Positions 51,613 to 60,638 are shown, counted from the first letter of the stretch. The stretch: DNA of 64,000 nucleotides from NZQO01 sp964639255 (GCA_964639255.1 CAZXDP010000004.1:1-64000); one strand, 5' to 3'. The notes: a model not told the origin generated them from the letters alone. A program made the numbers and translations.

Positions 51613-54063
51613 TTGTACTTTATAGACGTAATCCTTCCCATACCGCTCAAACAAACTTTTACCTACAGTGTAACCGCTGAGGAGGCTTCCATACTTGAGC
51701 CTGGCATGCGCGTAGCGGTTCCCTTTGGGAAGACAAAGATTTATACAGGGCTTGTGCAAACATTGCATCAAAAAGCCCCCGAAGGCTACGAGGCTAAATC
51801 CATTGACCAAATATTGGATGAGCGCCCCATCATCACCCCAATTCAGTTAATGCATTGGCAGTGGATGGCCACCTATTATATGTGCACGTTGGGAGAGGTG
51901 GTAAAGGCAGCGCTTCCAAGCGCCTTTCTGCTTGAAAGCGAAACAGTGGTTACGCTAAACCAAGCAACGAGGGTAGATGAGGAAACCCTAGCCGACGATG
52001 AATTTTTGGTTTTCGAAGCCCTAAAGCACCAATCTTCTCTACATATCAATGATGTTCGATCGATTTTAAATCGGAAAAATGTCGTCAAGATTATCAATCA
52101 GTTACTGGATAAGAATATTATAGCTGTACAGGAAGAGGTGTACGAACAGTATACCCCCAAAATGAAGCGCTTTGTTAAGCTCACGGCTACATACCGAGAA
52201 GAGGCGCAACTGCGCTCGCTGTTAGATTCATTAAGCAATGCCCCCAAGCAGCGAGAAGTACTTATGAATCTATTCATGCTCACGGCTGGCAAAAAAAAAC
52301 AGGTGCTGGCTAAGACGCTACAGGAAAAGAGCCAAGCATCTTCCTCTGTACTGAAATCGTTAGTAGATAAAGGAATATTAGAAGAAATACATTTGCAGCG
52401 CGATCGCGTTCAATATTTTGGAGGGGAAGGTGAGGAGACAAAAACGCTCAATGCTGCGCAACAAAAGGCCCTAACCGAAATAAAGGAGCGTTTCGAAACC
52501 CAAGATGTAGTGCTGCTCTATGGCGTTACCTCCAGTGGGAAAACCGAAATCTACGTCGAGCTCATTTCAGAAATGATACAAACTGGGCGCCAAGTGCTGT
52601 ACATGCTTCCCGAAATTGCGCTTACCACCCAACTTATAAAGCGACTGCAGCACTATTTTGGGGAACGGGTATCGGTGTTCCATTCCAAGTACTCGATAAA
52701 TGAGCGAGTAGAGGTGTGGAATAATGTTCTGGACAATAAACCGAAGGCTCAAATTGTGATCGGGGCTCGCTCATCGTTATTCCTTCCGTTTCAAAACCTG
52801 GGTCTCATCCTTGTAGACGAGGAGCACGAGCCATCTTTTAAGCAATACAATCCCGCGCCACGCTACCACGCAAGGGATAGTGCCGTTGTGTTGGGCCATT
52901 TGCATGCCGCCAAGGTGCTTATGGGCTCTGCCACTCCTTCCTTGGAGAGCTATTACAACGCGAAAAATGATAAATATGGATTGGTAACGCTGAAGACACG
53001 CTTCGGAAATGTATTGTTGCCCGAGATTGAGCTCGTGGATATCAAAGAGAAGCACCGGAAGAAAAAAATGACCGGCCACTTTAGCGATCGGTTGCTCGAA
53101 GAAATGGAAACAACCCTCTCGCAGGGTGAGCAAGTGATATTATTTCAGAATAGAAGGGGCTATTCGCCCGTTGTGGAATGCCTTACTTGTGGAGTGTCCC
53201 CGCAATGCCCCAACTGCGATGTGAGCCTTACCTACCATCAGTATAAAGACCAATTGCGCTGTCATTATTGTGGGTACCATATGGCCATGCAACTTTCGTG
53301 CGTTGCCTGCGGAAGCGAAACGCTGGATACCAAGGGTTTAGGCACCGAACAGGTAGAAACCGAGTTGAAGGCTCTTTTCCCGGAGCATACTGTGGCCCGT
53401 ATGGACCAGGATACCACTCGCGGAAAGCACGCATACGGAAAGTTGATAGAAAAACTGGAAGAAGGGGAAATACATATTTTAGTGGGTACGCAAATGTTGG
53501 CCAAAGGTCTCGATTTCAGGAATATTGGATTGGTAGGTGTTATGAATGCCGATAATCTGCTTAATTTCCCAGATTTTAGGGCCCACGAGCGAAGTTTCCA
53601 ACTACTGCAGCAAGTCGCCGGTCGGGCAGGACGTACCCAGAAGAGAGGTAAAGTGCTTATACAAACGTACAATCCTTACCATCAAATTTTGCAGCAGGTA
53701 AGCGTGAACGATTATGAATCTATGTACAAGCAACAGACCGATGAGCGCTACCAATATAAATATCCTCCTTTTTATAGAACCATCCGGATTACTTTCAAGG
53801 ATCGCAACTTCGAAAAAATGAACCAGGCCGCTCGTTGGTTTTCCCAGGCATTGGAGCAAAAATTAAAGGAGCACGTACTCGGCCCTGAGCCGCCGCCGGT
53901 GGGACGCATTCGAAATCTCTTCATCACCAATGTGCTCGTTAAAATACCAAAAGAGCATTCCTTGGGCAAAACAAAAAATTACATCAATAGGGTATGGCGC
54001 AGTTTTAACGCCATAAAAGAATTTTCGAGTGTTCGGGTTACAATAGATGTAGACAACTACTAG
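51613..54063 (+). CDS. priA: Primosomal protein N' (replication restart helicase)
   Basis: An 816-residue helicase that reloads the replisome at stalled forks. The start is a TTG at 51613: an in-frame TAG lies 12 bases before it, and MYFIDVILPIPLKQTFTYSV is the normal N-terminus of the family. Walker A GVTSSGKTE begins at residue 304; Walker B is DEEHEPSFKQY; the zinc-binding region contains CLTCGVSPQCPNCDVS and RCHYCGYHMAMQLSCVACGS with all eight Cys. Further helicase motifs are GTQMLAKGLDF and QVAGRAGR. Its stop overlaps the stop of the convergent LytTR gene in CTAG. Confidence 0.96.
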   Translation: MYFIDVILPIPLKQTFTYSVTAEEASILEPGMRVAVPFGKTKIYTGLVQTLHQKAPEGYEAKSIDQILDERPIITPIQLMHWQWMATYYMCTLGEVVKAALPSAFLLESETVVTLNQATRVDEETLADDEFLVFEALKHQSSLHINDVRSILNRKNVVKIINQLLDKNIIAVQEEVYEQYTPKMKRFVKLTATYREEAQLRSLLDSLSNAPKQREVLMNLFMLTAGKKKQVLAKTLQEKSQASSSVLKSLVDKGILEEIHLQRDRVQYFGGEGEETKTLNAAQQKALTEIKERFETQDVVLLYGVTSSGKTEIYVELISEMIQTGRQVLYMLPEIALTTQLIKRLQHYFGERVSVFHSKYSINERVEVWNNVLDNKPKAQIVIGARSSLFLPFQNLGLILVDEEHEPSFKQYNPAPRYHARDSAVVLGHLHAAKVLMGSATPSLESYYNAKNDKYGLVTLKTRFGNVLLPEIELVDIKEKHRKKKMTGHFSDRLLEEMETTLSQGEQVILFQNRRGYSPVVECLTCGVSPQCPNCDVSLTYHQYKDQLRCHYCGYHMAMQLSCVACGSETLDTKGLGTEQVETELKALFPEHTVARMDQDTTRGKHAYGKLIEKLEEGEIHILVGTQMLAKGLDFRNIGLVGVMNADNLLNFPDFRAHERSFQLLQQVAGRAGRTQKRGKVLIQTYNPYHQILQQVSVNDYESMYKQQTDERYQYKYPPFYRTIRITFKDRNFEKMNQAARWFSQALEQKLKEHVLGPEPPPVGRIRNLFITNVLVKIPKEHSLGKTKNYINRVWRSFNAIKEFSSVRVTIDVDNY

Positions 54064-54773
54064 TTTCTCATGGAAGCCGTAAGGGCCTCCACCAGATCAG
54101 ACTTGCGGTTTCGGCTAAGGGGAAGTTGTTCTTTGTCAAGTTCGATGACCTTGCTATTGTACCGCTCTACCTTTTCCAAATTTACAATGTACGATTTGTG
54201 GATGCGTAAAAACCGGTCGCTTGGCAATAACGATTCAAACGCTTTCATTGTAGACAGCACCACGAGCGCATCGTGCTCTGTAACCAGCTTCACGTAATCG
54301 CCCAAGGCCTCGATGTAACGCAGCTCATTTAGAAAAACCTTGCGTTTTTTGAGGTTGCTTTTTACGAAAATGAAATCCTCTTCATCAAAGCCTTCATCAT
54401 TCTTAAGTTTGTAATTGGTAATCGCCTTGTGCACCGCGTTGAGAAAGCGCTCTTTCGAAATGGGCTTTCGAAGGTAATCGATAGCGTCATAATCGAATGC
54501 CTTGAAGGCGTATTTGGTCTTTCCGGTAACAAAAATAATCTGCGGCTTGTGGGTAAGATCATCCAAAAGATCGAATCCAGATAGTATGGGCATTTCTATA
54601 TCGAGAAAGATCAAATCAATCTCGGTAGTCGCAAGCCCCATCTTCGCTTCAATGGCATTGTTGTATTCTGCCACGAGGTTTAAGGACGGATGGTTTTCAA
54701 TAAGCTTGACGATGGAAAGTCGCTGCAGGGTAGAATCGTCTACGATAGCACATTTAAGAATTGGCTTGTCCAC
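54060..54773 (-). CDS. LytTR-family response regulator
   Basis: A 237-residue regulator with GTG start at 54773. Receiver domain: D12-D13, phospho-acceptor D58 (LIFLDIEMPILSG), Thr in FVTGKTKYAF and Lys in YLRKPI. LytTR DNA-binding domain (about 135-235): VFLNELRYIEALGDYVKLVTEHDALVVLSTMKAFESLLP, FLRIHKSYIVNLEKVERY. No kinase gene is adjacent, so its partner is elsewhere; many LytTR regulators work with LytS-like kinases of the His_kinase family. A weak -7 box TATTTTTT lies on the minus strand at 54847-54854. Confidence 0.93.
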   Translation of the reverse strand: MDKPILKCAIVDDSTLQRLSIVKLIENHPSLNLVAEYNNAIEAKMGLATTEIDLIFLDIEMPILSGFDLLDDLTHKPQIIFVTGKTKYAFKAFDYDAIDYLRKPISKERFLNAVHKAITNYKLKNDEGFDEEDFIFVKSNLKKRKVFLNELRYIEALGDYVKLVTEHDALVVLSTMKAFESLLPSDRFLRIHKSYIVNLEKVERYNSKVIELDKEQLPLSRNRKSDLVEALTASMRN

Positions 54774-54921
54774 TGGATAGTTAATTTGGTTATAGCAATG
54801 ATATGGAAAAAATCGATGAACTGCAAGTAATTTTAACGTTTATCGGAAAAAATACCGTTTAATCTGTTTCGGTAAGAAAAAACTGCCAAATTATGCGGCT
54901 GTAAATCTTCGGTAAACATAG

Positions 54922-54952
54922 TTTGAAATTATATATAATTATAGTATTTTTG
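54922..54952 (+). promoter_or_regulatory. Consensus Bacteroidota promoter of the rpsF operon
   Basis: TTTG (54922-54925), 19-base spacer, TATTTTTG (54945-54952): a full match to TTTG-N19-TAnnTTTG and the best promoter in the window, in keeping with a ribosomal protein operon. Confidence 0.85.
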
Positions 54953-54955
54953 CAC

Positions 54956-54974
54956 GCTCTTGGCAGAGAGCCAA
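54956..54974 (+). other. Leader hairpins before rpsF
   Basis: The first bases of the rpsF mRNA can form GCTCT/AGAGC (54956-54960 with 54967-54971) or TTGGC/GCCAA (54960-54964 with 54970-54974), which exclude each other. A role in autoregulation by S6-S18 is possible, but I do not see the CCG-bulge pattern of the known S6:S18 leader motif. Confidence 0.35.
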
Positions 54975-55007
54975 TAGTGTAAACAATAACCATTTAATCG
55001 ATTTTTT

Positions 55008-55355
55008 ATGAATCATTATGAAACTGTTTTCATCTTAAATCCCGTTTTATCTGATGAGCAGATAAAGGAAACAGTTAAGAAATACGAAGATATTCTTGTT
55101 TCTAAAGGTGCTAAGATGATATCAAAGGAAGATTGGGGGCTTAAAAAACTGGCCTACGCGATCCAACACAAGAAAAGTGGTTTCTACCACCTGTTCGAGT
55201 ACACCGTAGACGGTGATGCCATCAATGCCCTAGAAGTAGAATTCCGTAGAGATGAGCGTATCATGCGCTACCTTACCGTAAAGCTTGATAAGCACGCAAT
55301 TGCTTGGGCAGAGAAGAGACGTAACCGTAACAAAAAACAAAAAGCAAACGCATAA
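55008..55355 (+). CDS. rpsF: 30S ribosomal protein S6 (bS6)
   Basis: A 115-residue protein beginning MNHYETVFILNPVLSDEQIKETV, with GLKKLAYAIQHKKSGFYHLFEY, typical of bS6. It pairs with S18 on the platform of the small subunit. First gene of rpsF-rpsR-rplI, behind a consensus promoter. The acidic C-terminal tail seen in some relatives is replaced by a basic one (EKRRNRNKKQK). Confidence 0.97.
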   Translation: MNHYETVFILNPVLSDEQIKETVKKYEDILVSKGAKMISKEDWGLKKLAYAIQHKKSGFYHLFEYTVDGDAINALEVEFRRDERIMRYLTVKLDKHAIAWAEKRRNRNKKQKANA

Positions 55356-55358
55356 GCT

Positions 55359-55655
55359 ATGGCAACTTTACAACAACAAGCAAAAGGAAAGAAAGACGGA
55401 GAGATTCGATATCTGACTCCGCTTAACATAGAGACCAGCAAAACAAAAAAGTATTGCCGTTTCAAGCGATCTGGTATCAAGTATATCGATTACAAAGATC
55501 CAGACTTTTTGGCAAGCTTCGTAAACGAACAAGGTAAGCTATTGCCGCGCAGGCTAACTGGGACCTCCCTAAAATTCCAGCGCAAAGTGGCAGTAGCCGT
55601 AAAAAGAGCACGCCACTTGGCCCTTATGCCTTACGTAACCGATTTATACAAATAA
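55359..55655 (+). CDS. rpsR: 30S ribosomal protein S18 (bS18)
   Basis: A 98-residue basic protein: YIDYKDPDFLASFVNEQGKLLPRRLTGTSLKFQRKVAVAVKRARHLALMPY is the S18 core. N-terminal extension of about 25 residues (MATLQQQAKGKKDGEIRYL), common in Bacteroidota. Binds S6. Three bases after rpsF. Confidence 0.97.
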   Translation: MATLQQQAKGKKDGEIRYLTPLNIETSKTKKYCRFKRSGIKYIDYKDPDFLASFVNEQGKLLPRRLTGTSLKFQRKVAVAVKRARHLALMPYVTDLYK

Positions 55656-55670
55656 AAAGCAGATAGGAAT

Positions 55671-56126
55671 ATGGAACTTATATTGAAAAACGACGTAGAG
55701 AACCTTGGGTTTACAGATGACGTGGTTACTGTAAAGAACGGTTATGGTAGAAACTACCTAATTCCCCAAGGACTTGCTATTTTGGCAACTCCTTCTGCTA
55801 AAAAGGCGTTAAACGAAAAATTGAAGCAACAGGCGTACAAAGACCGAAAGGTAGTTGAAGATGCCAAGGAGCAAGCCGCGAAACTGAACAACATCCTTGA
55901 GCTTAAGATTTCTGCCAAAACCGGCGAAGCCGATAAGCTTTTCGGGTCGGTTACCGATGCCGACTTGGCCGAGGCCCTTGAGAAGGAAGGCGTTTCTATA
56001 GACAAAAAGTACATCTCTATTGCCGGGGGCACTATTAAGCGCACCGGGCAGTACGAAGCTACCATTCGCTTCCACCGCGAAGTTATAGAGAGCTTCACTT
56101 TCGATGTGGTAGCCGAAAACAATTAA
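55671..56126 (+). CDS. rplI: 50S ribosomal protein L9 (bL9)
   Basis: A 151-residue protein with the N-terminal domain MELILKNDVENLGFTDDVVTVKNGYGRNYLIPQGLA, the long connecting helix (KQQAYKDRKVVEDAKEQAAKLN), and a C-terminal rRNA-binding domain. Last gene of the ribosomal operon; a strong terminator follows. Confidence 0.97.
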   Translation: MELILKNDVENLGFTDDVVTVKNGYGRNYLIPQGLAILATPSAKKALNEKLKQQAYKDRKVVEDAKEQAAKLNNILELKISAKTGEADKLFGSVTDADLAEALEKEGVSIDKKYISIAGGTIKRTGQYEATIRFHREVIESFTFDVVAENN

Positions 56127-56148
56127 TAGCAATACCAAATAATACAGT

Positions 56149-56186
56149 AAACCTTCCCCAGCATACGGGGAGGGTTTTCTTTTTTT
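56149..56186 (+). terminator. Rho-independent terminator after rplI
   Basis: AAACCTTCCCC (56149-56159) and GGGGAGGGTTT (56167-56177) pair with one T-G, followed by a T-rich run (56175-56186). Confidence 0.92.
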
Positions 56187-56194
56187 ACTGAAGT

Positions 56195-56683
56195 ATGAAA
56201 TACGCAAGACTTACCAAACAACAATTTGAAGAACTGCACCAAGAGTTTATTACCTTTTTGGCGACACAGTCAATCACCGCCCATGAGTGGGAAGACATCA
56301 AAACCAACAAGCCAGAGGTAGCCGAGGAAGAATTGGATGTTTTTAGCGATTTGGTGTGGGAAGGTGTTTTGCAAAAAGCAAACTACCTCGAGAATTTAGC
56401 GCCCCAGCATATGTTTTTGTTCAAGATTGGAACCACGCAAATGAAGTTGATAGGTGTGAAGATTCTCGATGATACCAAAGATATTACCACTACCGAGGGA
56501 TATGCTTGGCTACAACAAAATTTTGCGGGAGATCAGGTGGAGTTCTACACGGCTTCCAAAGATTTTTCAGCAGATAAGCACGCAGATATCTTCAAGTTGG
56601 TACAGCAGGGAGCGGTCATCACCAAGGGAGAGTTGTATCAATTTTTTGAAAACATTCTAAATTCTAAGTCGAACAACACATAA
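56195..56683 (+). CDS. Conserved flavobacterial protein, DUF6495-like
   Basis: A 162-residue cytosolic protein: MKYARLTKQQFEELHQEFITFLATQSITAHEWEDIK, ELDVFSDLVWEGVLQKANYLENLAPQHMFLF. This N-terminal pattern fits DUF6495, a family of unknown function limited to Bacteroidota, as far as I recall. No signal or membrane segment, no metal or nucleotide motif. It starts 9 bases after the rplI terminator and probably has its own promoter within or just after the rplI end. Confidence 0.78.
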   Translation: MKYARLTKQQFEELHQEFITFLATQSITAHEWEDIKTNKPEVAEEELDVFSDLVWEGVLQKANYLENLAPQHMFLFKIGTTQMKLIGVKILDDTKDITTTEGYAWLQQNFAGDQVEFYTASKDFSADKHADIFKLVQQGAVITKGELYQFFENILNSKSNNT

Positions 56684-56690
56684 TGTGCCG

Positions 56691-57581
56691 TTAGGCAACT
56701 TGCCGCACGATAAAGAAACCGTCGTTGCCTTGTTTTTGATACAGCGGCATGAAGATATGGGCGTCCCACCTGCTAATAATGGGCTCCCCGTTATGATGGG
56801 CTAACAATGCTCCTTTTTCTATGGGCTGAAAGTTCTCGTATCCCGGCTCCATATGGAAGGTATCCTTGGGCTGCAAGCCGTGCCGATAAACAATCTCAAA
56901 TGTTTTTTGTGTCGTCTTACCTTTCAGGTACGATACCGATTGGAGTGGTTGTGAAAGCTCTTCGGAATTCAGTTGGCACGCTTCCATAAGCGCCATCCAC
57001 TGTATTGCCTTTTGGTGTTCTACCGCCTCCTCGGCGTCGTGCTGTCCCGCTTCAAAAACGAATCCTGTTAATCCTTTTCGGCTAAAATAATCGTCGATGG
57101 TACCCGAAACGATATCGGAGAAGCCACGAATAATATAAAGCGGAAAACGATGCGCCCAAGTGTCGTTACCGCCCTTATCCTGCACTGAAATATAGGGAAT
57201 GCTCGCCGAGGATGTGGTATGGCAATCTAAGAAATATCGCTGGGGAAATTTTTTCTCGTCATACTGTTGCAACACTTTAATAATGTTGAACATTTCCTTT
57301 TTTTCGTGGCTGTTCTTTAGCTTTTGGGAAATATGCTCCTCTTTCCAAGTACGGTTTAAATCTTCGTCTATAAATCGCACACCTCGCTTGAGTCCTTCTT
57401 TATTGCCCGCGACCCCAACCACTGTTCCCTGTATGGTGGGCCTGCTCTGTTCTAGTTCCGCAAATATTTCCCTAAGCGCAACGAAGCCACTGGGTTCATT
57501 ACCGTGAACGCCCACGGTTATAAATAATAGTGGGCCTGGCAATCCGCTACTATATTCACCAATTATCCTATTTACTTCCAT
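56691..57581 (-). CDS. Succinylglutamate desuccinylase/aspartoacylase-family zinc amidohydrolase
   Basis: A 296-residue M14-type metallohydrolase. Zinc ligands H26 and E29 (VGVHGNEPSG) and H121 (LDCHTTSS); substrate arginine R77 in EDLNRTW; catalytic Glu176 in VFEAGQH. Such enzymes hydrolyse N-acyl amino acids (acetyl-aspartate, succinyl-glutamate) or C-terminal amide bonds. No other arginine-succinyltransferase pathway gene is nearby; instead it ends an operon with an ATP-grasp ligase and a QEGLA metallopeptidase, so its substrate may be a product of that ligase. Eleven bases downstream of the ligase gene. Confidence 0.87.
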   Translation of the reverse strand: MEVNRIIGEYSSGLPGPLLFITVGVHGNEPSGFVALREIFAELEQSRPTIQGTVVGVAGNKEGLKRGVRFIDEDLNRTWKEEHISQKLKNSHEKKEMFNIIKVLQQYDEKKFPQRYFLDCHTTSSASIPYISVQDKGGNDTWAHRFPLYIIRGFSDIVSGTIDDYFSRKGLTGFVFEAGQHDAEEAVEHQKAIQWMALMEACQLNSEELSQPLQSVSYLKGKTTQKTFEIVYRHGLQPKDTFHMEPGYENFQPIEKGALLAHHNGEPIISRWDAHIFMPLYQKQGNDGFFIVRQVA

Positions 57582-57592
57582 GATTTATCGCA

Positions 57593-58645
57593 TTAATCCA
57601 TTGTCGCTAATTCTCGGTTGGAAAGTCCGTCACGGTAATAGCTTTTGTATTCCATCTTCCGCTCAATGGCTTTAATAACTGTTTCGCTGAAGTTGGGATA
57701 GCCAATTTCCTCGCAGTAATCGAGACCGCCGGGACTTAATACGTTAATTTCAATTAGTTTGTCTTTAACAATATCGAGACCCACGAAAAACAATCCGTCC
57801 CTGATTAATTTGGGTGCGGTAACATCGACGATGCGTTGCATTTCTGGGGTTAGTTTTGCTTTTTCTGCTTTGGCCCCGAGCGCCAGATTGCTTCGGAATT
57901 CGCCCTTGTCGTTATTCACTCTTCGAATTACGGCCTGTTCGCCATCTTCTTCAAGTATTTTTCCGTTCATTAATATAACCCTTACATCGCCTTTTGAAAC
58001 CTCTGGCAGAAATTCCTGTGCGATTATATATCCGTCATTGCTAATGGTTTCCACTATTTGATTGAAATTTTTCTTGTCCTCGTCAATGAGGTACACGTTT
58101 TGACCTCCCGATCCTTCCAAGGGCTTGAGTACCATCTTTTTACCTACCTGCTCCCAAAATTTAAGTAAATCTTCCTTGTTACGCGTAATGAGGCTGTCTG
58201 GTTTAATTAGGGCGGGCAATTCTTCAAAATATAATTTATCGATAAAAGCGTGCGACATGGCAAAGGCGTCGTTCAATACCAATACACCCGATTGTTGTAT
58301 CATTCTGGCAAAGGCAATGCCGCTATGTTCGGCCCATTGGCGATCTTCGGCCTCCTCTGTAGGATTGTTTCGAAGAAACAGTACGTCCATATCTGCACTG
58401 CTTATCACAGTGCTTTTTAGCGAGCCATCTTGCACTCGCTCCCAGAACTTGGAGATACTTCGCGACTTAGGCTGGGCGGGTACTTTTTTGCAACGCAGGT
58501 GTATGGGCTTGTCGTGGTGAAAGATAAAATCTCCCACACTCATCACGTAAAGGTCGTGCCCACGCTCGTGAGCCTTTTTCATAAGTACTACCGATGTACC
58601 GATGGCCTCGGTGCCAATTTCGCTAATGACGAAACAAATTTTCAT
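57593..58645 (-). CDS. Glutathione synthetase-like ATP-grasp ligase
   Basis: A 350-residue protein with the GshB layout: N-terminal domain (MKICFVISEIGTEAIGTSVVLMKKAHERGHDLYVM; DVLFLRNNP), ATP-grasp core with KPLEGSGGQNVYLI, QEFLPEVSKGDVRVILMNGKI, and metal-binding FFVGLDIVKDKLIEINVLSPGG. GshB adds glycine to gamma-glutamylcysteine, but no gshA or other thiol gene is close and many ATP-grasp relatives join other amino acids. Start overlaps the QEGLA gene (ATGA). Product by homology is an amide; the exact compound is open. Confidence 0.85.
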   Translation of the reverse strand: MKICFVISEIGTEAIGTSVVLMKKAHERGHDLYVMSVGDFIFHHDKPIHLRCKKVPAQPKSRSISKFWERVQDGSLKSTVISSADMDVLFLRNNPTEEAEDRQWAEHSGIAFARMIQQSGVLVLNDAFAMSHAFIDKLYFEELPALIKPDSLITRNKEDLLKFWEQVGKKMVLKPLEGSGGQNVYLIDEDKKNFNQIVETISNDGYIIAQEFLPEVSKGDVRVILMNGKILEEDGEQAVIRRVNNDKGEFRSNLALGAKAEKAKLTPEMQRIVDVTAPKLIRDGLFFVGLDIVKDKLIEINVLSPGGLDYCEEIGYPNFSETVIKAIERKMEYKSYYRDGLSNRELATMD

Positions 58646-60498
58646 ATGGTTGCTAATTTTGAAAGGGGCATCCCTTGGTTAAGTGAATGAATTTTTTGCG
58701 AAATTTCGCCGTTGGTCAAATATCTGGGCTTTAAACGCGGCGGTTTCAATAAACCCCTACTGGTAAGATCTTCCATTACGGGTACGTGTCGCAGCGCAAA
58801 CTTACCCGCGAGCAATGGTTGCAGGGCGCCACCGTCTGCCAAGTAATCGCGCAACGCTACCAGGCCCTTTAGATAGATAACATCCTTCAAAAATCCGCCA
58901 CCCTGAAACATTCGGGAGGTAATGTTAAAAGCTCTGTCCTTGCTAAAATCGTAATGGGAGTAAAGCAGTTGGAACATCTCCTGAAAATTAGCTCCAGAGA
59001 GCAATGCGTCTCCAGCCACTACACGTCCCGCTAACAGGCGCAACCGATTGCCAGAAAGTCCGCCTATGAGGTACTCTGCCAGTACGGCCAAGCCTTCCTG
59101 CAGCGAATCGTAATCTGCTAAACCCACCGAAAGTTGACTTAAGGGTTGTTGCCTTCCGTTGTAATAAGTAAGGGCATGCGTACCAATTTCATGCTGGATT
59201 AAAGCTTCGGCCTCATTTTCGGTTAGCGTGTAGTCTGAAGGCAGGTAAAGCTCTCCTTGTGATACCATCATCACATTCACGTCGTCCCGAATATGCACTG
59301 CGCATTTAAAATTTGCGTCCTGTTCCTTTAAAAATTCAAACTCACGCTTAGCAAGTTCCTTAAATTCGTGGCAATCTAATTCTTTCCGTTGCTTTTGGCT
59401 GTAATCTTCATCGATATCGCTTAAAATATCTTTAGCGGCCTTTAGAACTTCTTGGTCCATTCCCTTATAAAGTCGAACGCTGCTGTAGAAAAAGTTCTTG
59501 GAACCTCTTTCCTTAAGCATGGTTAGCTGTTGGTCTATTTCCTCCCGCTTTTCATCAAAAAGGTAGGATAGGGCTGGATCGTCAATTTCGTCAATACGAA
59601 GATTGTACAATTTCCGCTTTAAGATATCTGGATCTACGGGCAATAAGCGATAGTGGTAGGACTCAACTTCAGAAAATTCGCTTGCAAAAAAGGTAGCGCG
59701 TATGGATTGAATATTCACAGGGGCCACCAGCAATAGAAATTGATAGTGCGATTCAATGTCGGTAAGTTGCCGGTCGATCTTAAATACCTCGGAATGGATT
59801 TCCCGTTTGCCCAAGGCGTGGTAGCTGGCAAGTTTTGAGGTAGTCTGTACCCTCACGAATTCGAAAATCGCCTTTTGTAGCGCCTTGGTAAATTGGTCGC
59901 GAAACTGCCGAAAATACACGGGGAACACCTTGCCCTTTCCATCTCGGTAAACGGGCGGAATCTCTATGCCAATTAACGTTCCACCGCATTTTTTAATCTC
60001 TGGAATATCAAGCAGGGGGATTACTTCAGCTTGTTGCCGCTGCTTTGTTTGTTCGACCTTAGCCGTGAGCTCCACATCATACCGACGGCTCTTAATTTGG
60101 CATAACGAATCTTTCAGTACATCGAGCGATACCGGCAACTTATGGGCGGGACCCCTAACCACAAACGTATTGCTTGCCTCGGGACCGCTATAAACTTCGA
60201 TAATGAAATATGAACCGAACCTGTCTGCCATAAGCTGCGTAATCTTGTACAATAGCTCTTTGAAAAAAGGTATATTTTCCTCCCCAATGATAAGATAGGA
60301 GGCACCGCTACGCGCCAAGCGGAGCGTTCCCGTATCCTTTTGTTTTTTTCGGTATACGAGCAAGGCAGGGACATCGTGCTCAACGAATAGAAAGCCATCG
60401 TGTGGCAGGGGGCATACTGTCCTGTCACCTTGGCCCAACTGGCTTAAGATGGGCTCGATACGCTTTGAGTTTTCGGTAAGCGTTTCAGTAGAATCCAT
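58642..60498 (-). CDS. QEGLA-motif metallopeptidase (DUF1704, MATCAP-like)
   Basis: A 618-residue protein; start ATG at 60498 (the TTG at 60513 is in frame too). The zinc site HEIGTH (H436, E437, H441) and the motif QEGLA (467-471) identify the family known as flavohemoglobin-expression-modulating QEGLA or DUF1704. Animal members, MATCAP enzymes, remove C-terminal tyrosine from tubulin through the same HEIGTH site, so peptide-tail removal is a plausible activity. The first 250 residues form a separate domain. Coupled to the GshB-like gene by overlap. No signal peptide, thus cytosolic. Confidence 0.87.
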   Translation of the reverse strand: MDSTETLTENSKRIEPILSQLGQGDRTVCPLPHDGFLFVEHDVPALLVYRKKQKDTGTLRLARSGASYLIIGEENIPFFKELLYKITQLMADRFGSYFIIEVYSGPEASNTFVVRGPAHKLPVSLDVLKDSLCQIKSRRYDVELTAKVEQTKQRQQAEVIPLLDIPEIKKCGGTLIGIEIPPVYRDGKGKVFPVYFRQFRDQFTKALQKAIFEFVRVQTTSKLASYHALGKREIHSEVFKIDRQLTDIESHYQFLLLVAPVNIQSIRATFFASEFSEVESYHYRLLPVDPDILKRKLYNLRIDEIDDPALSYLFDEKREEIDQQLTMLKERGSKNFFYSSVRLYKGMDQEVLKAAKDILSDIDEDYSQKQRKELDCHEFKELAKREFEFLKEQDANFKCAVHIRDDVNVMMVSQGELYLPSDYTLTENEAEALIQHEIGTHALTYYNGRQQPLSQLSVGLADYDSLQEGLAVLAEYLIGGLSGNRLRLLAGRVVAGDALLSGANFQEMFQLLYSHYDFSKDRAFNITSRMFQGGGFLKDVIYLKGLVALRDYLADGGALQPLLAGKFALRHVPVMEDLTSRGLLKPPRLKPRYLTNGEISQKIHSLNQGMPLSKLATI

Positions 60499-60542
60499 AA
60501 TTTTTGGTTGCAATGGGCAATAGGTTTTACTTAAAAAAGAAG

Positions 60543-60575
60543 ATAAAAAAACGCCCCGTGGAATACGGGGCGTTT
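60543..60575 (-). terminator. Rho-independent terminator after asnB
   Basis: AAACGCCCCGT and ACGGGGCGTTT (60549-60575), loop GGAAT, followed on the minus strand by a T-run (60543-60550). Separates asnB from the QEGLA operon, which therefore needs its own promoter. Confidence 0.92.
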
Positions 60576-60638
60576 AATGTTTATTTAACGCTAAATTGGC
60601 AAGGCACCTTCTGAAATGTTAAAATAACTTGGCCAACA

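Noticed and set aside
54803..54862. Nineteen-codon frame (MEKIDELQVILTFIGKNTV) before the LytTR gene
   Set aside because: Too short, opposite strand to the regulator, no amino acid run or terminator to suggest a leader peptide.
54953..55007. Known S6:S18-binding leader RNA
   Set aside because: The conserved CCG bulge pattern was not found.
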